Positions 18,421 to 27,175 of a stretch of 64,000 nt of DNA are shown piece after piece (the stretch's first letter is position 1; each line of letters opens with the position of its first letter). The stretch is taken from positions 62,001-126,000 of the forward strand of contig JANXCV010000001.1 in the NCBI GenBank assembly GCA_025059235.1, read 5' to 3'. A program made the translations under genes and the position numbers. The notes under the pieces are model-generated. The model saw only the letters and a program-made list of their open reading frames with translations, was not told the DNA's origin and did no database searches. This DNA is from Candidatus Calescibacterium sp. (GTDB lineage: Bacteria > DRYD01).

Positions 18421-19077
18421 CTATTCCGCTTCCTTGCTAGCGGTTATTGAGAGAAGCTGTACTTTTGAACTCATCTTCTGAACTCTAAAAATCTGCTCAA
18501 CCTCATCTATACATTTTTGCAAATCATCATTGACTACAATATAGTCATAAGCATTTATGTAGTTTATCTCTATCAGAGATGTTGTTATTCTTGTGGCTAT
18601 TTCATTGAGGTTTTCTGTATTTCTTTTGTATAGTCTGTTTAAAAGCTCTTTGCCTGTAGGGGGGATAATATATATTAGAGTGGTTAGATTGGGTAGCTTA
18701 CTCTTCACTTGAATAGCCCCTTTTACATCAATATCTAAGATAACATCTATATTGTTTTCAATCTTAGACAGTGTAATACTTTTTGGGGTACCATAGAAGT
18801 TTTCATTTACTATTGCCCATTCAAGAAATTCATCATTTAAGATCATTTTTTTAAAAGTTTCTTTATCGACGAAATGGTAGTCTACCCCGTCAATTTCGTT
18901 GTATCTTTTAGCTCTGGTGGTATACGATATTGAGAAATACATGTTTGGGTTTCTTTTGAGTAGTTCTTTTATGACTGTTCCCTTACCTACTCCTGAAAAG
19001 CCAGAAATGACGAATATATGTCCTTTCGTTGTTATGTTAAATTTAAACGTTTGAAAGAAATCTATTAGTTCTTGCAT
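18421..19077 (-). CDS. gmk: guanylate kinase
   Basis: Gmk phosphorylates GMP to GDP. The P-loop SGFSGVGKGT is at about residues 26-35 and the GMP-binding stretch SYTTRAKRYNEIDGVDYHFV follows; ILDIDVKGA is the Walker-B region and RNTEN the lid. The 218 residues include a slightly extended N-terminus. ATG 19077 lies 19 bases after the tRNA-Asn 3' end with no ribosome site between. Operon order is gmk then rpoZ. Confidence 0.95.
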   Translation of the reverse strand: MQELIDFFQTFKFNITTKGHIFVISGFSGVGKGTVIKELLKRNPNMYFSISYTTRAKRYNEIDGVDYHFVDKETFKKMILNDEFLEWAIVNENFYGTPKSITLSKIENNIDVILDIDVKGAIQVKSKLPNLTTLIYIIPPTGKELLNRLYKRNTENLNEIATRITTSLIEINYINAYDYIVVNDDLQKCIDEVEQIFRVQKMSSKVQLLSITASKEAE

Positions 19078-19096
19078 TGGTTTTGGTTAAGAAGAG

Positions 19097-19169
19097 CTCC
19101 AGCGGCAGGACTCGAACCTGCGACCCGGTGCTTAACAGGCACCTGCTCTACCACCTGAGCTACGCTGGA
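19097..19169 (-). tRNA. tRNA-Asn(GTT)
   Basis: A 73-nt cloverleaf with acceptor stem TCCAGCG/CGCTGGA, anticodon loop CTGTTAA closed by GGTGC/GCACC, and T-loop TTCGAGT. The discriminator is G and CCA is not encoded. It lies just upstream of gmk on the same strand and downstream of a possible decayed 23S rRNA end. Confidence 0.95.
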
Positions 19170-19498
19170 TCACTTATATATTTCTACCTATCAAACCAAT
19201 AATCCTTCTTATTTAGGTATTTTTCCTCTTATTAAGTACTTCCTAGAACCAACTAGGGTTATTCCTATCATATAGCTCGCTATCCATTAAATCTTTCCTT
19301 TTAAGAGAAATTCCATTTACCACCAGTTCTTAGCCCTATTTCTACTACCTAGATAAATTTCTACTACGGCGTAGCTATATCTAATCTTAAGCTCGATCCA
19401 TCAGTAGGAGTATTTTAAAGAGGTTTATTAGCAGAACCTGCTATGCTCATATTTATGCTTCTTATCCATCAACTTTCTGTTATGCAAATGGATTTAAC
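19170..19498 (-). pseudogene. possible decayed 3' end of 23S rRNA (no protein gene)
   Basis: No open frame of note lies in these 329 bases. Read on the minus strand, several stretches follow the order of the 23S rRNA 3' domain in degraded, AT-shifted form: CTAGGTAGTAGAAATAGGG (19334-19352, cf. the sarcin-ricin CTAGTACGAGAGGACCGG), then GGATAGC..GCTATATGATAGGAATAACC (19257-19285, cf. GGGTAGCTATG...GGGATAACC), then GGTTTGATAGG (19187-19197, cf. GTTGATAGG near the 3' end). The collinear order is the main support. The sarcin-ricin core is broken, so it cannot be a functional rRNA. Recognition by eye only. Confidence 0.35.
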
Positions 19499-20098
19499 TT
19501 ATTTTTTATTTGAATTTCCTGCTCTAATTTTTTCCTGTAGTACCATACAACCGTGTAATAATGCTTCTGGTCTGGGGGGACAACCTGGTACATAAACGTC
19601 TACAGGAACTATAACGTCAGCACCAGGTAATACTGAATAGCATTGATATACGTATGGTCCTCCTCGGATAGTGCAAGTTCCCATTGCTATTACATACTTA
19701 GGATGGGGCATTTGCTCGTATAGTAGTCTTACTCTCGGTGCCATCTTCCAAGTTATGGTCCCTGCAATGATCATCAGATCCGCTTGACGAGGAGAGGCTC
19801 TGAAAGGCATACCTAATCTTTCAAAGTCAAACCTCGAAGCTCCAGTAGCCATCATTTCTATGGCACAACAAGCAAGCCCAAATAACAAATACCACAAAGA
19901 CCCAGATCTGGACCATTTTAGAATATCATCTATTTTAGTAATTATCAGCTGACCTCCAGGCAAAGACTCAGCATATACAGGTATCTTGTCTTTTATAGAA
20001 AACTCTTTAAGAGCAGGCAGTCTCCTTAGCTTTGGGATAACCTCCATACCACTAGCAGGAATGGGTAACTCCGATCTACTTTTAATCTCAAAACTCAC
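19499..20098 (-). CDS. nuoB: NADH-quinone oxidoreductase subunit B
   Basis: NuoB (PSST) carries cluster N2 and forms part of the quinone site of complex I. Cluster cysteines appear in [23 protein letters not shown] and [10 protein letters not shown]. The 199 residues include an N-terminal extension of about 40 with an unusual sequence before the conserved core. nuoA is four bases upstream; nuoC onward is not in this window, so the complex is encoded at more than one locus. Confidence 0.95.
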   Translation of the reverse strand: MSFEIKSRSELPIPASGMEVIPKLRRLPALKEFSIKDKIPVYAESLPGGQLIITKIDDILKWSRSGSLWYLLFGLACCAIEMMATGASRFDFERLGMPFRASPRQADLMIIAGTITWKMAPRVRLLYEQMPHPKYVIAMGTCTIRGGPYVYQCYSVLPGADVIVPVDVYVPGCPPRPEALLHGCMVLQEKIRAGNSNKK

Positions 20099-20102
20099 TA
20101 AA

Positions 20103-20501
20103 TCACCTCCATTTCAGACCATCCCTAAGAATAGCATAATACAACCCCACTAACAGTATGGCAACAAAAACAAGCATTTCGATCACAGTTATCCAGCCAA
20201 TCTTCTGAAGAGTTATAACCCAAGGAATAAAAAATAAAACTTCAATATCAAATATAACGAATAGAATAGCATACATGTAGTAATGTATGTTATATTGAAA
20301 TCTTGCTGGCAGTGGATTTATTTCGCCAGATTCATAAGGATAATTTCTCCAGAATTTGAATATTTTAAGTCGTTCATCCTTCTCTTCCCAATCTCTAGGA
20401 GATAAGATCAGGGGAACTATTATATTAATTACAGCAAATACTATTGCAACCAACGTTATAAAAAAGATAAAGAAGTAGGAAAAATTCATTTGAACTAGCA
20501 T
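20103..20501 (-). CDS. nuoA: NADH-quinone oxidoreductase subunit A
   Basis: A small three-helix subunit (132 residues) of the complex I membrane arm. The conserved block [40 protein letters not shown] is the NuoA signature with its acidic residues. TAGGAGG lies upstream of ATG 20501. It precedes nuoB directly, the canonical nuoAB order. Confidence 0.94.
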   Translation of the reverse strand: MLVQMNFSYFFIFFITLVAIVFAVINIIVPLILSPRDWEEKDERLKIFKFWRNYPYESGEINPLPARFQYNIHYYMYAILFVIFDIEVLFFIPWVITLQKIGWITVIEMLVFVAILLVGLYYAILRDGLKWR

Positions 20502-20514
20502 ATAGTTGTTCCTC

Positions 20515-21528
20515 CTATCTGCTTCTTACCTCTAGTTTAACTTTTATTACTTTAACGACGTTGCCTGAATATACAGTAACTTTAATGTATTCCCCAGGTT
20601 TTTTAGATTCTATCAATGTATTGAATTTAGCTACACTATCTACTATCTTGTCGTCTATTTTGATTATTATATCACCTGGGGTTATACCATGTTTATCTGC
20701 TGGTCCATCAGGAAAAACAGATTTTACGTATATTCCGTAGTTTACTGGTAAAGCATATTTTTCAGCGAGTTGAGGTGTTATCTCTATTGGTTCTATTCCT
20801 AACCAAGCTCTTTGTGGAATTAATACTCTACCTTTTAGTATATCGTTTGCTACATATCTAGCCTTGTTTGAAGTTATAGCGAATCCCATCCCTTCTGCTC
20901 CGCTTCTACCTCTGTAAACGAGAGTGTTTATTCCTACCACCTGTCCTGCTAGATTAACCAGAGCACCGCCAGAATTACCCCTATTTATAGCTGCATCAGT
21001 CTGAATTAGATCTTCATATATTCTGTTATCTACTCTTATGTTTCTGTTTAGTCCACTAACTATTCCTATAGTACATGTCCAACCGAAATTCAATGGGTTA
21101 CCGACGGCAATAACAGTTTGCCCTAATCTGAGTTTGGTAGCGTCCCCAAACTCTGCAGGTACTATATTCAAACCTGTTGGATCTACCTTTAAAACAGCTA
21201 TATCATACTGATCAGAGTAATCTATCAATACGCCGACTTTTTTCTTTCCATCGAAGAATGTAACGTTTATGGTATCTGTATCTTTCACTACATGAGCGTT
21301 TGTGATTATATGTCCTTGTGATGAGAAAACTATTCCTGAACCAAGTTCTTTTGGTTTACCTTCAGAAGACCAAGCGTCAATTCTTACAACAGATTTCTTC
21401 ACTTTTTCTATGGCATTTATTACTTTTTCTTCATGATCAGAGTATGCTTTTTTGGGGTTGGTGGTTATAATTAATTGTTGTATAGCTATGATGATTAGGA
21501 GTATAGTAATTATTAGTTTATTTTGCAT
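20515..21528 (-). CDS. DegP/HtrA-type serine protease with one PDZ domain
   Basis: An envelope quality-control protease of 337 residues. A signal or anchor helix spans about 4-20; the trypsin-like domain shows the triad His in TNAHVV, Asp in YDIAVLKV and Ser in GNSGGALVN; one PDZ domain follows (about 240-335, GIYVKSVFPDGPADKHGITPGDIIIKID). A single PDZ makes it DegS-like in layout. ATG 21528 is eight bases from the tRNA-Cys 3' end and has no ribosome site, so its mRNA may be nearly leaderless after tRNA processing. Confidence 0.93.
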   Translation of the reverse strand: MQNKLIITILLIIIAIQQLIITTNPKKAYSDHEEKVINAIEKVKKSVVRIDAWSSEGKPKELGSGIVFSSQGHIITNAHVVKDTDTINVTFFDGKKKVGVLIDYSDQYDIAVLKVDPTGLNIVPAEFGDATKLRLGQTVIAVGNPLNFGWTCTIGIVSGLNRNIRVDNRIYEDLIQTDAAINRGNSGGALVNLAGQVVGINTLVYRGRSGAEGMGFAITSNKARYVANDILKGRVLIPQRAWLGIEPIEITPQLAEKYALPVNYGIYVKSVFPDGPADKHGITPGDIIIKIDDKIVDSVAKFNTLIESKKPGEYIKVTVYSGNVVKVIKVKLEVRSR

Positions 21529-21536
21529 TTTATGTT

Positions 21537-21608
21537 AGGCGACGCCGGGATTCGAACCCGGGAATCAAGGCTTTGCAGGCCCCTGCCTTGCCACTTGGCT
21601 ACGTCGCC
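21537..21608 (-). tRNA. tRNA-Cys(GCA)
   Basis: A 72-nt cloverleaf: acceptor GGCGACG/CGTCGCC, anticodon loop CTGCAAA, T-loop TTCGAAT. The discriminator is U73, as expected for tRNA-Cys. CCA is not encoded. It lies eight bases upstream of the HtrA start codon on the same strand. Confidence 0.95.
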
Positions 21609-21649
21609 ACCTATAAATAATCTTCATTTAAACCCTCTTTAAACCCTCT

Positions 21650-22897
21650 TTAAAATTTCGTAACAGCCTGTATTACACTTGCTACAGGCAGAAAAACAGC
21701 AAATAATATTAATCCCACAACAGTACCCAGAACAAAGATAAGAGCGGGTTCAAAGAGAGACAACAAGGCATCAGTTTTTGTCTTTATCTCGAATTCCAAA
21801 TTATGGCAAATTTTCTCTAGCATTTTATATAGTTCTCCAGTCTCTTCACCTGTTTTGACCATATCAATAAAAAAGGGTGAAAAAAACTTGACTTTATACA
21901 AAGCATTTGTAAGATATTCACCCTCCTTCAGATATCTCTGTAATTTTATAGCTATGTCCTTCATTATTCCACTATCAAAAGATTGCTCTATGTTCCTCAT
22001 TCCTTCCATAATTGCCATACCACTTTTTAGGATCAAAAGTAAGGCTCTAGCAAACCGTAGCTCATATATTTTATACATAATGTAACCAATATAAGGTATT
22101 GAAAATAGTATCTTTTCTACTGTAATCTTTATATTTGGAGATAGTTCAGTAAAAAACCTGATAACCAGAGCTAAGATAAATGTTATACTAAAACCTAATC
22201 CTAAAAAAATTGGATTTGAAAGTATTTCTGAAACTTTTAATAAGATCTTGGTTAGCAGGGGTATTTCAGCTTCGAATCCTTGTAGTATTTCAAAAAGTTT
22301 AGGGAAAATATAGACAATCAAAAGCCAAACTATGATAAAAGTTACAATTAGGACGAATATGGGATATATCAGTGAAGAAATGAGTTTGGATCTTATTTTG
22401 TGTTCTTCTTCCAAGTATTTTGCTAGCTCTTCCATAATATCTAAAAGCTGACCTGTTCTCTCTCCTATTCTAATAAGAGCTATGTAAACAGGACTGAATA
22501 TATCTGTATATCTTTGCAAAGCACTACTTATGGGGTTACCGGATCTGAGATTTTCTTTTATAACTAGGCATATTAGTGCTAATTTTTTATTGGAAGTTGA
22601 TAAAGATATGACGTCAAAGAGTCTAACAATGGGAAATCCTGCCTTGAGCATTTCAGCCACTTGTCTAGTAAATAACATCACATCTGAAAAAGATAACTTA
22701 ACAAAAATGGAGATGAAATAGTAATGCCATTTCGATAATTCTTTTACTTTTATTCTTTTGTATCCACCAGCTGAAAGGATTTTTTCAGCTTCTTTTTCAG
22801 AATAAGCTTCGATTAACCCGGCATATTTCAATCCGGCATCATCATAAGCTATATAGTTATAGATCCTTGTTTTTCTCTTTTCTTTTGTTGAAACCAT
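21650..22897 (-). CDS. type II secretion / type IV pilus inner-membrane protein (GspF/PilC)
   Basis: The platform protein for pilus or pseudopilus assembly, 415 residues. Residues 10-55 are the short N-terminal domain (YNYIAYDDAGLKYAGLIEAYSEKEAEKIL), followed by two T2SSF domains: the first with FTRQVAEMLKAGFPIVRLFDVI and a membrane hairpin near 170-190 and 225-245, the second with RFARALLLILKSGMAIMEGMRNI and a C-terminal helix (385-410). The full two-domain form contrasts with the shorter GspF at 58193. No ATPase or pilin is adjacent. Confidence 0.92.
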   Translation of the reverse strand: MVSTKEKRKTRIYNYIAYDDAGLKYAGLIEAYSEKEAEKILSAGGYKRIKVKELSKWHYYFISIFVKLSFSDVMLFTRQVAEMLKAGFPIVRLFDVISLSTSNKKLALICLVIKENLRSGNPISSALQRYTDIFSPVYIALIRIGERTGQLLDIMEELAKYLEEEHKIRSKLISSLIYPIFVLIVTFIIVWLLIVYIFPKLFEILQGFEAEIPLLTKILLKVSEILSNPIFLGLGFSITFILALVIRFFTELSPNIKITVEKILFSIPYIGYIMYKIYELRFARALLLILKSGMAIMEGMRNIEQSFDSGIMKDIAIKLQRYLKEGEYLTNALYKVKFFSPFFIDMVKTGEETGELYKMLEKICHNLEFEIKTKTDALLSLFEPALIFVLGTVVGLILFAVFLPVASVIQAVTKF

Positions 22898-22909
22898 TAG
22901 TCTATCTAT

Positions 22910-25024
22910 TTAGTTCTTTATATCGATTATATCTGGTATTTTCTTGAGTAAGTCAATTTTCAATTTTTCTATGCTTATGTTACGTGGTATTTCCATTACT
23001 ATGTTTATTCTAGCTTTTCCATCCAAAACATTGGCCTCTATACTAGTTATATTCACTGTTTTTGAAGAGATCACCTTTAGGATCTGTTGTAGTAAACCTT
23101 TTTTATCAGCAGCTATAATTTGCAAAGATAAAGGCTTTTTATCCTTAACATCATCCCAATTTAGGTTTATTATTTTGCTGTTTAAATTTTGTATATTAGG
23201 GCAGTTCTGATTATGAATAGATATGCCGTTACCACGCGTGATGTATCCTACTATTTTCTGAGGTAAGACAGGCTTACAACATTTTGCGAATCTATATAGT
23301 ACTCCCCCTCCCAATAAAATATCACTCTTTTTGGGTTGTGAATTATCGATCAATTTACTTGTTTTTTGTTCTTGTAATATTTGTTTAATCTTTGCTTCTA
23401 TAGATTCAATTTTTACATCTCCTGCCCCTACTGCCAATACAAAGTCTTCAAGTTCTTTATAAGCGTTTCTATAGTATTTCTCGAAAATCAGATTAATCAT
23501 ATCTTCAAGATTTATATTATCTTTTTCCTTCAGATTTTTTAGCAGGTTATTGAATAATTCGTATGTTTTTTGAACATATCCTTTTTTATTCTTGTTTTTT
23601 AGAAATTGTTTAATTTTGGTTCTTGCATAACTTGTTTTTACTATTTTGAGCCATTCTAGTGTAGGAGAAGAGTTTTTGGAGACGATGATTTCCACAATAT
23701 CTCCGTTTTTTAATTTATAATCAAGAGGTACTATTTTACCGTTGACTTTACAGGCTGAGCATCTATTACCTATTTCGGTATGTATCTTATATGCGAAATC
23801 TATAGGTGTTGAACCAAGAGGGAGCTCTATGCAATCTCCCTTAGGGGTAAGAACGTAAATATTCTCCGAAAATACGTCTTCCTGAATATTTTCAAGATTA
23901 ATATTTTCTATACCTTCTAATTCTTTTTTCCAGTTGTTTATTATTTTCTCTATTTCTCCCCATGATGACATTCCTTTGTATTTCCAATGCGAAGCTATAC
24001 CAAATTCTGCAGCATAATGCATGCTCCATGTTCTTATTTGAAACTCAATAGGATAATCGTTGTAGACTACAGTGTGTAGTGATTGATAGCCATTCGGTTT
24101 GGGTTTAGCTATGTAGTCTTTTATCCTATCTTGAATAGGCATCCATAGATTGTGTATTATCCCCAGTACAAGATAACACTCATTAATTGCATTTACTATG
24201 ACTCTAATAGCACTTATGTCCAGTATTTCATCCAATGGAACTCCTCTTTTTGTCATTTTGTTGTATATGCTATAAACTGTTTTTATTCGGCTTTGTATTG
24301 TGGCTTGTATACCTTCTTTATTTAGTTTTTGCTCAAGTGTTTTAATTATTTCTTGATAGTTTTGCTCTATTTTTTTTATTGTTTCATCTATATACGATTT
24401 TATGGTGTTATATGCTTCAGGTTGATATATCATGAAAGCCAAGTCTTCCATTTCTGATTTTATTTTCCAGATTCCCAACTTTTGAGATATGGGAACGTAA
24501 AATTCTAGTGTTTCTAATGCTATTCTTTTTTGTTTTTCAGGACTCAAGTAATGTATTGTTCTTAAATTATGTAATCTATCAGCAAGCTTTATTATGATCA
24601 CTCTTATATCCCTAGAAGTATTTACGAAAAGCCTTTTAAGATTAAGTAGGGTTATGCTTCTGTTTTTACTTTTTGAAATGCCCATGTCTATAAAGGGGGT
24701 TATTTTGTGTAATTTAGTTAAGCTTTCTACAATGAATCCAACTTCCTGACCGAATTCTTTATATATATCTTCCAGTTTTACAGATGTGTCTTCTACAACA
24801 TCGTGTAGAAGAGCAGCAGAAATGGTAACCTCGTCCATGTAATACTCCGATAATATGATTGCAACCTCAAGGGGATGTATTATGTAAGGATCACCCGAAA
24901 TCCTAGTCTGATTCCTGTGATGATAATTCGCAAAATTAAAGGCTTTTTCAACCAGAGAAAGATCAGAATTATAAGACTTCAACTTGTTTATAAGAAATTC
25001 GTACAGTTTTTGGATCTTATTCAC
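22910..25024 (-). CDS. RelA/SpoT-type (p)ppGpp synthetase/hydrolase
   Basis: Stringent-response enzyme of 704 residues with the full Rel architecture: HD hydrolase domain (about 40-195, HPLEVAIIL, ALLHDVVEDT, KLADRLHNLRT), synthetase domain (about 235-370, YSIYNKMTKRGV, RIKDYIAKPKPNGYQSLHT), TGS (about 385-450, TPKGDCIELPLGSTPIDFAYKIHT), a Cys-containing region with RFAKCCKPVLP, and a C-terminal ACT domain. The intact HD and synthetase motifs suggest both activities. The start is GTG 25024, with only a weak AGG element immediately before it. Confidence 0.95.
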   Translation of the reverse strand: MNKIQKLYEFLINKLKSYNSDLSLVEKAFNFANYHHRNQTRISGDPYIIHPLEVAIILSEYYMDEVTISAALLHDVVEDTSVKLEDIYKEFGQEVGFIVESLTKLHKITPFIDMGISKSKNRSITLLNLKRLFVNTSRDIRVIIIKLADRLHNLRTIHYLSPEKQKRIALETLEFYVPISQKLGIWKIKSEMEDLAFMIYQPEAYNTIKSYIDETIKKIEQNYQEIIKTLEQKLNKEGIQATIQSRIKTVYSIYNKMTKRGVPLDEILDISAIRVIVNAINECYLVLGIIHNLWMPIQDRIKDYIAKPKPNGYQSLHTVVYNDYPIEFQIRTWSMHYAAEFGIASHWKYKGMSSWGEIEKIINNWKKELEGIENINLENIQEDVFSENIYVLTPKGDCIELPLGSTPIDFAYKIHTEIGNRCSACKVNGKIVPLDYKLKNGDIVEIIVSKNSSPTLEWLKIVKTSYARTKIKQFLKNKNKKGYVQKTYELFNNLLKNLKEKDNINLEDMINLIFEKYYRNAYKELEDFVLAVGAGDVKIESIEAKIKQILQEQKTSKLIDNSQPKKSDILLGGGVLYRFAKCCKPVLPQKIVGYITRGNGISIHNQNCPNIQNLNSKIINLNWDDVKDKKPLSLQIIAADKKGLLQQILKVISSKTVNITSIEANVLDGKARINIVMEIPRNISIEKLKIDLLKKIPDIIDIKN

Positions 25025-25066
25025 CCTATTATTTTATTCTGGAATTAAAAACTAAATCCCCTCTGA

Positions 25067-25804
25067 TTAGTTAAAATACTTTTGAAAAAAGAGAAAAATA
25101 ACAATAGGAATAAGTATAGAAACGGTAATGGCTGCTGCAAAATATGTAGGTTCAAATATTAGGGATCTAGAGATATAACTGATCCCTACTTGTACGGTAT
25201 ATTTTTCATCTGTTTGAAGAACCACTAGTGGCCATAGAAAATCATTCCATAGATTCAGAAAATTTGCAAAAAAAGCAGTTATACAATAATTTTTCAATAT
25301 AGGTATCTGTATTAGAAAGATTTTTTGAAACACATTAAATCCTTCCAACTCGGTGTAGTCATCTATGTCCGAAGAATAAAATTTGAATGCTTGAATAAAC
25401 AATAACAAAGTAAAGAGATTTGAAATAAAGGGTAAAAATACAGCTATCAGTTTATCGATTAGGTCTAGATTCTTTATGACAGTAAAATTAAATATAATTT
25501 TTGCTTCCTGTGGAAAAAGGAAAGAGATTATTATTAAAGTCAGTAAGAATTTCGAAAAAACAGAATTAGACTTATAGAAATAATAAGCAGCTAATAAGCA
25601 AATTAGTACACATAAAAAGGCTCCTGCAGTGGAAACAAATAGACTATTGAGTATGTAGGTTAAAAAGTTGTAATTACTAAGAACTAGCTGATAGTTAAGT
25701 ATAGGATTGTTTTTCAAGGAGAGAGAAAAGGTAAAATAGATTGGATAAATAAGAGCAAGGCAAACTATGCATAAGAAAATAATAGCAAAAACTCTTGGTA
25801 GAAT
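25067..25804 (-). CDS. orphan MalG-like sugar ABC permease, atypical start and shortened C-terminus
   Basis: The carbohydrate ABC permease fold is clear: five to six helices and an EAA-loop-like segment (DDYTELEGFNVFQKIFLIQIPILKN). The first ATG/GTG/TTG in frame is TTG 25717, which would remove the first membrane helix, yet the frame is open upstream and encodes a good MalG TM1 (RVFAIIFLCIVCLALIYPIY, then TFSLSLK) back to a stop just after tRNA-Lys. An ATT at 25804 could start it, ten bases after the tRNA. The C-terminus stops at FFQKYFN, lacking the usual G-x-AGAVKG tail. No partner permease, ATPase or binding protein is nearby. It may be decaying. Confidence 0.6.
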   Translation of the reverse strand: MLPRVFAIIFLCIVCLALIYPIYFTFSLSLKNNPILNYQLVLSNYNFLTYILNSLFVSTAGAFLCVLICLLAAYYFYKSNSVFSKFLLTLIIISFLFPQEAKIIFNFTVIKNLDLIDKLIAVFLPFISNLFTLLLFIQAFKFYSSDIDDYTELEGFNVFQKIFLIQIPILKNYCITAFFANFLNLWNDFLWPLVVLQTDEKYTVQVGISYISRSLIFEPTYFAAAITVSILIPIVIFLFFQKYFN

Positions 25805-25814
25805 GTTTTAGGAG

Positions 25815-25886
25815 TGGGCCGCCAAGGAATCGAACCTTGGACCCCTTGCTTAAAAGGCAAGTGCTCTTCCACTGAGCTAGCGGCCC
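25815..25886 (-). tRNA. tRNA-Lys(TTT)
   Basis: A 72-nt cloverleaf with acceptor GGGCCGC/GCGGCCC, anticodon loop CTTTTAA within CTTGC/GCAAG, T-loop TTCGATT and discriminator A. CCA is not encoded. Its 3' end lies ten bases from the only plausible full-length start of the downstream permease gene. Confidence 0.95.
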
Positions 25887-26128
25887 TTCTTTTCTACACT
25901 ATAACAATTCTTTTTCTCCTAAAAAAATCCTTTTTTTATTAAATTAGGTCAGTTAGTTATGTCCTATTATACTAGGGAATCCAAGAAATGGATATAATAA
26001 CCCCAGCTGATAAGATGATAGAGGCAATAGCTCCCCCATTTAGTTGTATGATTTTCTAATTTTTTTAACTTTTTTTTAACAAATTTAGACGAACTTATAT
26101 TAATAATAATCTATGGGAGGTGATAAAA

Positions 26129-27100
26129 ATGAAATGGTTGAAGATAATCGTAATAGCTCTTATAATAATATCTATATCGTTTGCAGGTATAAAGAAAGGC
26201 ACAGTAGATAAAAATACTCAAAATATCGTAAAAGAGGTAAACACATATATTGATAATGTAAGGGTTCACAAAGTAGTTTCTGGGCAAGCTGCATATCATC
26301 TTGGGCCAACTTTTCTACAAAACGACTGGGATGAGATACATCACGGTTCATGGGATAACTTAACCCAGGAAGAACGAAACTATTTAGACACAATAACAGG
26401 ATTATCAAATGGCGTATGGCATTACATAGATGTAACAGGCAGAGTTTATTTAGGTAACTCCATGCCACAAGACATTATAAACATCAGAACAGAAATAAAT
26501 ACATATGAAGAAGGAGAAGTTACTCTAAGAGAAACAAGACATATCAGAGAAGGAATAAATTACGAATTAGTGTTACAAGTATACGATTATTCTCCAATAA
26601 TATTGGATTTAGATAAAAATAGAAAAGTTGATGTAGCATACGGATATTGGCTACCGCATGCACCCAAATTCTTTCAACAGAACATTGTAAGCTTCGATAT
26701 AACAGGTGATGGAACAGAAGATTTAGTTGAATGGGTAGTAGGTCCTAACGATGGATTACTTGTGGCCCCTGAAAGTAAAACGGTAGAATCAGCTCTGGAT
26801 CTATTCGGTACAGCAGGTGGATTCTCCGATGGATATGAAAAACTTAGAACCTACGACAAAGATAAGAATGGATTCATAGAAGGTAATGAATTGAAAGGGT
26901 TTAAATTATGGATTGACAGAAATATGAATGCAAAGGTAGAGAATGGAGAACTAGTCTCAGTTCAAGAATACAACATCTCTAAAATATCTACTAATCATAA
27001 TGGAAAATACGTTTCATTCTATGAAACAACTGATGGTAAAAAGTATCTAATGTGGGATTGGTGGCCAGCTGCAATTCAAGTAAAATCAATTCGCAAATAA
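26129..27100 (+). CDS. secreted protein with EF-hand-like calcium-binding repeats
   Basis: GGGAGGTG six to seven bases before ATG 26129 sets the start (an in-frame GTG at 26120 lies inside that ribosome site). Residues 1-20 are a signal peptide. The C-terminal half has calcium-loop patterns: SPIILDLDKNRKVD, FDITGDGTEDLVEWVVGPNDG, DKDKNGFIEGNEL and DRNMNAKVENGEL. This is the 'living on a D-N-D loop' module seen in haemolysin-type and dockerin-like secreted proteins (LDLDGDG ... DANGDG ... WRDANQDG). The N-terminal 130 residues are unfamiliar. A terminator-like hairpin follows. Function probably extracellular or cell-surface; the ligand is unknown. Confidence 0.75.
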   Translation: MKWLKIIVIALIIISISFAGIKKGTVDKNTQNIVKEVNTYIDNVRVHKVVSGQAAYHLGPTFLQNDWDEIHHGSWDNLTQEERNYLDTITGLSNGVWHYIDVTGRVYLGNSMPQDIINIRTEINTYEEGEVTLRETRHIREGINYELVLQVYDYSPIILDLDKNRKVDVAYGYWLPHAPKFFQQNIVSFDITGDGTEDLVEWVVGPNDGLLVAPESKTVESALDLFGTAGGFSDGYEKLRTYDKDKNGFIEGNELKGFKLWIDRNMNAKVENGELVSVQEYNISKISTNHNGKYVSFYETTDGKKYLMWDWWPAAIQVKSIRK

Positions 27101-27124
27101 ATAGTTAAATGCTATAAACTTACC

Positions 27125-27157
27125 ATGAAAAGGGTGGTGAAGAACCACCCTTTTCAT
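27125..27157 (+). terminator. 14-bp hairpin between two secreted-protein genes
   Basis: A perfect inverted repeat, arms 27125-27138 and 27144-27157, loop GAAGA, with core GGGTGGT/ACCACCC flanked by A-run and T-run. The T stretch is within the 3' arm rather than clearly after it, so it may act as a terminator or as a processing/attenuation site between the two genes. Confidence 0.6.
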
Positions 27158-27175
27158 TATTGAAGGAGGTAAACC

